Position numbers and translations under genes: made by a program. A stretch of 36,854 nt of DNA from Nemertoderma westbladi. Lineage: Eukaryota; Xenacoelomorpha; Nemertodermatida; Nemertodermatidae. The notes beneath the pieces are model-generated. The model saw only the letters and a list, made by a program, of their open reading frames with translations, did no database searches and was not told the DNA's origin. Where the stretch lies: NCBI GenBank assembly GCA_032718475.1, contig JAUCBJ010005996.1:1-36854 (forward strand), read 5' to 3'. Shown here in pieces: positions 30,874-36,854 of this stretch (the stretch's first letter is position 1; each line of letters starts with the position of its first letter).

Positions 30874-31930
30874 TACTCCTGTCCACTTGGAGGCAGACAG
30901 ACCCGTTAGAGAGGGTTGGCTCGAGACGTTAGTGGAAGTGTTCGAAATTGATCTTCCGGTGGAGATGACATATCCTAAATGGACGCGGGAGGAAATATTG
31001 GAGATCGAGGACAAAGGCAAGCACGTTTACTTTGTTCCGGAACGGCAACCTTTGACCGGAGAGGAAGACATTGTTTTAGACATTGGGAAGGAAGGGAGTG
31101 TGAAGCCGATTGGAGACCTCATATACGAGAGGGCTTGAATTCCACCAGCGCATAGATGCAAGTTGTGCGGCAGCACAAGACATAGTCAAAAGTCTTGTGA
31201 TGCTGTGGTAGAGGCTGCGCATAAGGTTTGCCGTTGGTGCAACGAGACTGACCACTCGTTTTATACATGTACTGTCTTCATTTCCCAGTGTGGATATTGT
31301 GGTGTAAAAGGACACCGTAGCGCAAAGTGCCAGCTGTGTGATGATTCCTTCCAGAACCATAGCGCTAACCTCCTTCGGGAGATGTTGGACAAATGGGAGA
31401 GTGTGGCAGACTACCACATTCAGGCACAAATGCGGTGGTTACCGTTTAAAGCAGGATACAGGTTCTGGGCAGTGGATCCATCACATGTTGCCTATGAGCC
31501 ATATCTACAATCCCTACCGCAATATCAGGAGTTGATGTTAACCGCTCAGGACCTTCCGCAGAATACAGGAGTTGTGGTTATTAGATCGTATTTCCGGCAG
31601 CTTAACATGGACAATAAGTACACCTGGAATTTCGTCGCTATCTGCGACAGGATAACCAGGGGTGTATTTTCGGAGACGAGGAAAGTGGTGCGTGCGCGAG
31701 GCGACTGGAGGATGGCAGCCATCCAATACCACAACGAATTCTTGCTGACTCACGTTCAGTTGGGGTTATTGACCACAGAACGGGTGGAGGAGCAACGGAC
31801 TGCAGCGCCCACAGCGACAACAGCCGGAGCTCATAGCTCGCGGCAAGTACCAGAAGGAGGAGTCCTTGGCAAGCGTCAAGCTAAGGACGAGCAGTATCAT
31901 GGTATACCTAAAGAGGTGAGGTCTCTATAG

Positions 31931-32416
31931 GGGTGTAGCAAACAGGCGACGGCGGACTTGTGAGGGTCTGGGGGCACGTTAAATTTGGTATATAGTGCAA
32001 GGGAGTCACTGAAGGCCCTCGTGTCTGACGAACCATGAATCAACATGGTGTCGTGGTAGCGTCTAGTTGGCCTGTTGCCGTACTGCCAGTCCTGTACACA
32101 GTAGGGGTGGTGGCATGGTGTGATTTGTGGTTCATGTGGTGTGAACTGTGATTTGTATGTGGGCGATCAGTGGCAGTTTGCTTGGGGCTCGGATGGGTTC
32201 CTTTGGCCATCAGCTGTTCCGTTTTTTTGATACTATATGTTATTGTCTCCATGTTCAGCTGATTGGTCTTTGGGAGTTTGAGCTTTCTGTTGATGTGGGT
32301 ACGTGAGTACACGTGATTGTGTGTATGGCCACTGCGAGTGAGTATGGGAACCCTTGCCAGTTGGTTCAGTCGTCGCTGGTTATTAGTAGGACCATATCTT
32401 TACTACGCCCCAGCAT
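31931..32416 (+). other. 3' non-coding region after ORF3-2
   Basis: No coding sequence or clear repeat is seen. The plus strand is G/T-rich. A small CCATG-AATCAA-CATGG hairpin lies at about 32031-32046. Confidence 0.4.
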
Positions 32417-32458
32417 ACTTTGTGCACACAAAGTTATTTTGCCCTGACGGCAAAATAA
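32417..32458 (+). other. Two back-to-back perfect hairpins
   Basis: ACTTTGTG-CA-CACAAAGT (32417-32434; 8 bp) is followed with a one-base overlap by TTATTTTGCC-CTGAC-GGCAAAATAA (32434-32458; 10 bp). They lie about 490 bp after the ORF3-2 stop, a place comparable to the hairpins at 8205 after ORF3-1 (about 460 bp). Confidence 0.75.
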
Positions 32459-32658
32459 GGTACTCTCGACTCTCATGTTCTCTCTAGTCGATACAACTAT
32501 TCCCTCGCAATTTTGTCCCCGATTTTGACTTTCCCAATTATGTCCTCTGTGTGTGCATGGTATGTGTGCAATTTGTGTACTTGATATTGTGAACATCTGT
32601 TGAGTATACGTGTACAGTGACTGGTAAGTGGTTACTTGTTCTTAGCTTTTGAGCTAGA

Positions 32659-32680
32659 CAGTATTGTCTTTTCAATACTG
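32659..32680 (+). other. Perfect 8-bp hairpin
   Basis: CAGTATTG (32659-32666) and CAATACTG (32673-32680) pair around TCTTTT. A smaller TAGCT/AGCTA stem precedes it at 32643-32656. Confidence 0.65.
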
Positions 32681-32739
32681 CCGGCGAGGCAGGTGAAAAT
32701 GAGTCAAAATTCCATGTTGGGTAGCGCAAGCCCGCTTGG

Positions 32740-33360
32740 GACAAGACCGTCGGTTAGGCCCAAGGGCGACCTTGGTGCTCGATCACTATCGACTGGTCCA
32801 CCTGCCGGTTGACTCTCTGAGTTGGCTCAATGTACAGTCAGGCCACAGTAAGTTGACAGTAGCCGACCATCGGGCTACACGTTCGACGAGCTGTGCCAGT
32901 GTGATTGGGGAATTGAAAATTGAACCCGGGAAGCATCGGGCCACCCTCCAGCCCGGTCTGATAATAACATCAGTCGGACTGGCCCCAGGGGTGGTGGAAA
33001 GGCGTCCGCTTCGTGGGTGCGCCTCGGGGAGGAGCCCAGAAGGACGCAAGTGTATTGATTCGCAATGACTGCAACGCAAGGCGCAAGGAGCGTCCGAAAG
33101 GGCGTGCATGCAGTTGCAGAAAGAGGGGAAAAAGGTTGCCGGCGCCCGCAGAGACACGGCAAATGGGACGAGTCGGGAGATAGTCGGTGCCCAGGGAACG
33201 CCGTCGCCGGTTCCGGGAAGCGACGCCTCAAGTAGGCGCGGCGGGCGCACTGGGGGGAAGCGACGGAACCGAGTGCAGAGGATCCAAAGCGGGGCAACGC
33301 TGGCGGGGGGCCACTGTTGCGGTCGGGGCTAGTCAGTGAGGACCGGGGACCTGCCGCTGT
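32740..33360 (+). other. GC-rich non-coding block
   Basis: Base composition changes sharply to GC- and CpG-rich here, against AT-rich DNA on both sides. Frames in it (such as 33108-33332) are Arg/Gly-rich and match nothing I know. It could belong to the 3' end of element 2, to an LTR or to another repeat. Confidence 0.4.
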
Positions 33361-34330
33361 TACGATCCAGATTTTGTCTCTACCTTGTAGTGTTAGGGGG
33401 CAGAACTTGGGGTTTAGTTAGGAAGCCTATATGTAGCCGGGGGTGGCCTTTGTGTCTTACACTGACAAATTGACATACTGGTATGCTGATACGCTAATGT
33501 GCGGTTTAGTGCACTAGCTGACTGGTAGTTAGTGCGGTACCGTACTACTAGTTTATTGCTACGCTATTTGTGTTGTGTTGCTAAAGAGTGCCTGATTCTT
33601 AATTGTGAATGCTTAGATAGGCGCGGTTTTCTTGATTGATTTCTATTTCTTAGTTTACGCTTTATTGATTGCTGATTAGGTCAAATTAATACAGTATTTA
33701 GGCTGTTGCTAGTATAACCCAGTACGTAATAAATTAGAAGTACGTATTCTGGAACATCTACTGTAGTAATTAGTACGCAAATCCGTATTTATGACTGTAA
33801 TTAATTTAGCGATAAAATAAAATAAGAATTTGTACGCAGCATAGCGGAGAGTAGTTTAAGTAATTGTCTTAGAATACTGTAGACTATTCACGCTAGGCGG
33901 TTATTTGAAAATAGTGGGGCAACAGGCTGATAGCAGCATCCAGTATACAGTAGTAAGTTGCTGGTCTAAAGCCAGCTAAAGGCCAAGTTTAGTCACTAAT
34001 AAAGTAATAGATCTGGTTTCCATAGATAATAAAACATTCTCACATTCAACATTCTGCCAGTGAATTCCAGTATTTTGCGATAAGTCAGTAAGTGCCCAGC
34101 AAAGACACATCCGGCTAATATCCGGATAATATTAATTTAGCTCTTTATTTCTTGATTCTTGATTTAGCGTCACTTTAGCGTATGAATAAATCGACCTAAT
34201 AGATCGCGGGGTTTTAGCGTTAATTTAGCAGTTGAGAAGATAAAACTAGCTGAGAGTAGCGGGATTTTAGCACCAATTTAGTCGCTAAATATATACGTAA
34301 ATAGCGGTGTTCTAGCGACTAAGGAATGGT
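33361..34330 (+). other. AT-rich non-coding stretch with TTTAGCG-like motifs
   Basis: No gene is seen. Short motifs such as TTTTAGCG, TTTAGCA and TAAATCGAC recur between about 34150 and 34320. This may include the 3' LTR of element 2, but I found no matching 5' copy before 20043, so no boundary is claimed. Confidence 0.3.
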
Positions 34331-34342
34331 GGGTAGAAACGT

Positions 34343-34486
34343 GGGGGGGGGGGGGGGGGGGTGTGAGTTGTACTTACACAAATCCCATCTCGGCGAATTA
34401 ATATCTCGTCTCATTGTTAAATTATTATGGATAGGACTAAATATGAATTTTGGTTGCCGTCAGCAACCACTCCCCCCCCCCCCCCC
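34343..34486. repeat. G19 run and C15 run enclosing a small hairpin
   Basis: 19 G (34343-34361) and 15 C (34472-34486) could pair to form one large foldback. Between them TGGTTGC-CGTCA-GCAACCA (34451-34469) is a perfect 7-bp hairpin. Confidence 0.7.
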
Positions 34487-34589
34487 TTTTTCTGGATGGA
34501 TGAGGCCATTTGTACAGTATTCCTCCATAACATATGTACAAACATACCCCAGGAAGCTGAAGACATTCGCCAAAGATATTGAACATTGA

Positions 34590-35650
34590 CATATGGTTAC
34601 TTATTCAGTTTTCACCCATGATGTAATAATCTACAGTATGAGACAATGTTTGGATTACAGTAGGCCCTAGGTACAACATGCCGACATTACCAGTGAAATA
34701 CCCCAATTAGCCAATTTGAAATTTTAAAATAATGTAATAATTTTAATCACTAGTTGAACGTAATTAAATATGAACCAACACATTCAATAATGATCGTTCA
34801 CTTTTCATTCAGTTTTACGTCCATTTATTTATACTGTATCAACAATACAGTACAGTACCTAAAATATGAACGATCATGGCACGATGTTTTAATTTTTATG
34901 AACTTTCACAAGTTTACCATAATTAAAGCCATCCCGATGACGTTTTTGATAATTAAAATAATTTACAACATTAACAAACTAACAACACCTACTAACCAAC
35001 ACATACTAACAACATTAAGCACTTCGCAATTATAACACTTTTGATATTGCCCCGGATACATACTGTACTGTAATACAGTAGAATAAGATAAAACAACAAT
35101 TTAAATAATCTAATGACAACAAAACACAAATTCATGGATGGATACAATCGATATTAATTTATATTTATTATTAACTCTCATTCAATATAATGCACTAAGA
35201 ACCGGTTTGTGCAGATGATGATGGGAGGAGCTATACCTGGGGGTGGTGGTGGGAGGGGGGGGGGGGGGGGGGGGGGGGGAGTTTAAACTCAATCAAAGGA
35301 AAAAATTTTGTAATTATCTAAGGGAATATTTTATACAGTAGGCCGACCTACAGTGCTACAATATTTCAGGTTACAGTACCTACAGTTGTTATACAGTAGT
35401 ACACGTTCGTGGGGCCTTCGCGCAGCACGAGGCCCAGTTATGAGATACAAATTAAAATTGTGCGACTGTATCACAAAATCAGGTTATGAGAGATTAACCC
35501 ACACCACCAATTAATCAAAGAAAGGGGGACAGTACGTGTTCACCCCTTTTAATCTGCACCCCCCCCCCCCTCCCCCACCCACCAATACATAACCGCGACA
35601 TCTACCACCCACGGAAGGGTAGCACGAACTTATTTCCAAACGCACGTTCA
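34590..35650. other. AT-rich intergenic DNA with G25 and C12 runs
   Basis: No gene is seen. TACAGTA-type words recur often. A 25-G run is at 35255-35279 and a C run at 35559-35570; run lengths of this kind are error-prone in assemblies. A GGGCCT/AGGCCC hairpin is at 35412-35435. Confidence 0.5.
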
Positions 35651-35669
35651 ATATGCAAAGCCAGGTGGT

Positions 35670-36203
35670 TTATAGGAATATAATCAATGCAGTACTCGTC
35701 TTCATTTTAAGCCTCTTTGCGTTCGACCTGCTTTGTATTAAAATATATTTATTAAACGCAGGCTGACGCTCTTTATAATAATAATACCTAGGGATGCCAG
35801 CTTCCAGACTTTCAATCTTTACTGCCACGCAAACCCCGCAGAGGAAGTTTTGGTTTGAGAGATCAAGCCCATCGGCAATTGGTGTTTCAATTTCGGTCCA
35901 GGAACTCTGACAATGGGAGCATTCAATCTTAGCTGTGGTCCATTCCCGTGGTTTCGGCTTCCTTTTCTTCGTCCCAATGACAGATTCTTCTGAAGACGTT
36001 CGATTCGCTTTCAGTTTATTGTTGGCGTTTGTGTTTTGAAGTTGTATTCGAGTGGACAGTCGCGCCGGTTTCGAGGTAACCGCTTTCAGTTTATTGTTGG
36101 CGTTTGTGTTTTGAAGTTGTATTCGAGTGGACAGTCGCGCCGGTTTCGAGGTAACCATACCGACCTGTGATAAGCGTTGGTTTTGTTGAGTGTCGGTATT
36201 CAT
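35670..36203 (-). CDS. Hypothetical protein or exon with a CxxC...CxxC motif
   Basis: A 177-aa frame on the minus strand beginning MNTDTQQNQ at 36203. The N-terminal part has two tandem copies of a 25-residue Ser/Thr/Lys/Asn-rich unit (VTSKPARLSTRIQLQ...). A basic patch (KKRKPKPRE) follows. Then comes CSHC, about 24 residues, and CGVC, a spacing reminiscent of the zinc-binding part of PHD-like fingers, including those in some LINE ORF1 proteins. The C-terminus after about residue 130 looks like read-through of non-coding DNA, so this could be a first exon ending near there. No family is recognised. It is the only candidate non-BEL gene here. Confidence 0.35.
   Translation of the reverse strand: MNTDTQQNQRLSQVGMVTSKPARLSTRIQLQNTNANNKLKAVTSKPARLSTRIQLQNTNANNKLKANRTSSEESVIGTKKRKPKPREWTTAKIECSHCQSSWTEIETPIADGLDLSNQNFLCGVCVAVKIESLEAGIPRYYYYKERQPAFNKYILIQSRSNAKRLKMKTSTALIIFL
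36006..36155 (-). repeat. 75-bp tandem duplication, two units
   Basis: Units 36006-36080 and 36081-36155 are identical as far as I can see. The length is a multiple of three, so the minus-strand frame gains 25 residues. Confidence 0.9.
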
Positions 36204-36854
36204 CTTCTCTCACCTCTCCAATGTCAGATGTTGCAAATACGAATAACGGTATATATTTCAATACTTGTCAATAGTAATATAGATAATTTAGATAACTATT
36301 TTATATCTGTACTGTTGAGCAAACTCTACATAAATTCCAACCTGTGTATCGCCGGTAGGGCTGTTGCTGTGCAATTGCTGAAGAGCTAGTTGCCACCGGT
36401 CAGCCGGTACTGGTAGTAGGGTGGTACCTACGGTGCGCACTACAACGGCAGTACAGCAATACGGTGTACCGTGCCAATGACTGAATGATTAGCGGTAACT
36501 ATCTAAACTATTATATTATTATTACCGGTGCCGGTACTGGGCTATTAGGCCTAAACTATAATCACCGCAAGGGTTGCCGAGGGCCATGTTTAATTAGATT
36601 ACATGATATGGCATGTCTGCAGTGTATGGTACCGGCTGACCAGTATTGCAGTATTGACTGATTGCAGGATTCTCGATTCAGGGATTGAGTACAGCCTGAC
36701 AGTACCGGTACACATGGTACATGCAGACAGCCCCAATGTATTGCAAAATTTGTCAGAAACCCAGCTGATTTATCCTACAGTAATAATAATTTAACGCATT
36801 TTAAATTTGGATAAATAAATTTATTATAACTGCAATAACAGTTACACTGATGCT
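36204..36854. other. Intergenic DNA, nothing recognised
   Basis: AT-rich, with several CCGGT/ACCGG words at 36390-36560 and an AATAAATAAATTTATT run near the end. Short frames here have no protein-like features. Confidence 0.4.

Larger units (their letters stand above)
28555..31930 (+). pseudogene. ORF3-2: large triple-CCHC zinc-knuckle protein, broken
   Basis: It starts with ATG at 28555 (MAKEIRAQLRR), like ORF3-1 a short basic N-terminus. Stops lie at 28735, 28981, 29041, 30075, 30105, 30779 and 31136; frame changes are near 29630, 29980 and 30650. The middle (PGAEFKSYFKRQALVYW, about 30470-30520) lines up with RPGKQEVYQFRRGAIKIY in ORF3-1 (5940-5993). Three C-x2-C-x4-H-x4-C knuckles sit at 31157-31198, 31229-31270 and 31289-31330. 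The tail (LPQYQELMLTAQDL) resembles LPFTYQEVATAAS of ORF3-1. The full length would be about 1,100 residues. No enzyme motif, signal peptide or membrane segment is seen, so it is not a typical envelope protein. Nucleic-acid binding is inferred from the knuckles. It lies downstream of a complete gag-pol, so it is not that element's own Gag. Confidence 0.7.

Noticed and set aside
32786-33250. Minus-strand frame containing an AQLVERVARW phrase, recalling tRNA-derived translations
   Set aside because: The A-box-like bases lack a properly placed downstream B box; no tRNA or SINE can be supported.
34326-35035. Plus-strand frames across the G and C runs
   Set aside because: Homopolymer-driven Gly and Pro runs and AT-rich read-through only.
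1-36854. CRISPR array or bacterial operons
   Set aside because: Direct repeats have no spacer structure, and all recognisable proteins are eukaryotic retroelement proteins.

Overview
This window looks like nuclear DNA from an invertebrate animal, built almost entirely of mobile elements. The evidence is two broken BEL/Pao-type LTR retrotransposons (a metazoan group), a CR1/Jockey-like non-LTR retrotransposon, a tandem array of small hammerhead-ribozyme repeats of the kind called animal retrozymes, minisatellites, and AT-rich flanks with long G and C runs. No host gene can be called with confidence, and nothing is bacterial. I cannot name the species.

Layout. 1-861: a 380-bp repeat (two full units and part of a third). 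On the minus strand each full unit has a tRNA-like A and B box followed by a type I hammerhead motif. 863-3795: the pol region of BEL element 1 (end of reverse transcriptase, RNase H, integrase), with three in-frame stops. 3796-5139: non-coding, with a 41-bp minisatellite and a candidate three-way-junction RNA. 5140-7746: a broken reading frame with three CCHC zinc knuckles ('ORF3-1'). 7747-8437: a 3' non-coding stretch ending in a row of perfect hairpins, a purine tract and an LTR start (TGT at 8438). 7635-18414: a 3590-bp block holding the end of ORF3-1, this LTR start, unassigned DNA and the first part of a LINE reverse transcriptase, present three times in tandem and near identical. 18415-19752: the rest of the LINE, with an ATCT tail.

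19753-31930: BEL element 2 on the plus strand. It has leader hairpins, a coiled-coil Gag with a DUF1759-like region, Gag zinc fingers, an aspartic protease, a reverse transcriptase with an internal deletion, RNase H and integrase. After a gap of about 680 bp comes a second three-knuckle frame ('ORF3-2', 28555-31930). 31931-34330 is 3' non-coding DNA with more perfect hairpins and a GC-rich block. 34331-36854 is AT-rich flank with G/C homopolymers and one small minus-strand frame of unknown nature.

How the parts relate. Gag, protease, reverse transcriptase/RNase H and integrase are the normal BEL/Pao set, and both copies are dead. The unusual part is the same large triple-CCHC frame downstream of integrase in two clearly diverged elements, followed in both by perfect hairpins. 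In element 2 a short palindrome, consensus CCAAACCC..GGGTTTGG, recurs across gag, pol, the spacer and ORF3, and is read in all three frames. I treat this BEL lineage, with its third zinc-knuckle frame and dispersed RNA hairpins, as the best candidate for something undescribed, and the hammerhead array as the clearest functional-RNA find.
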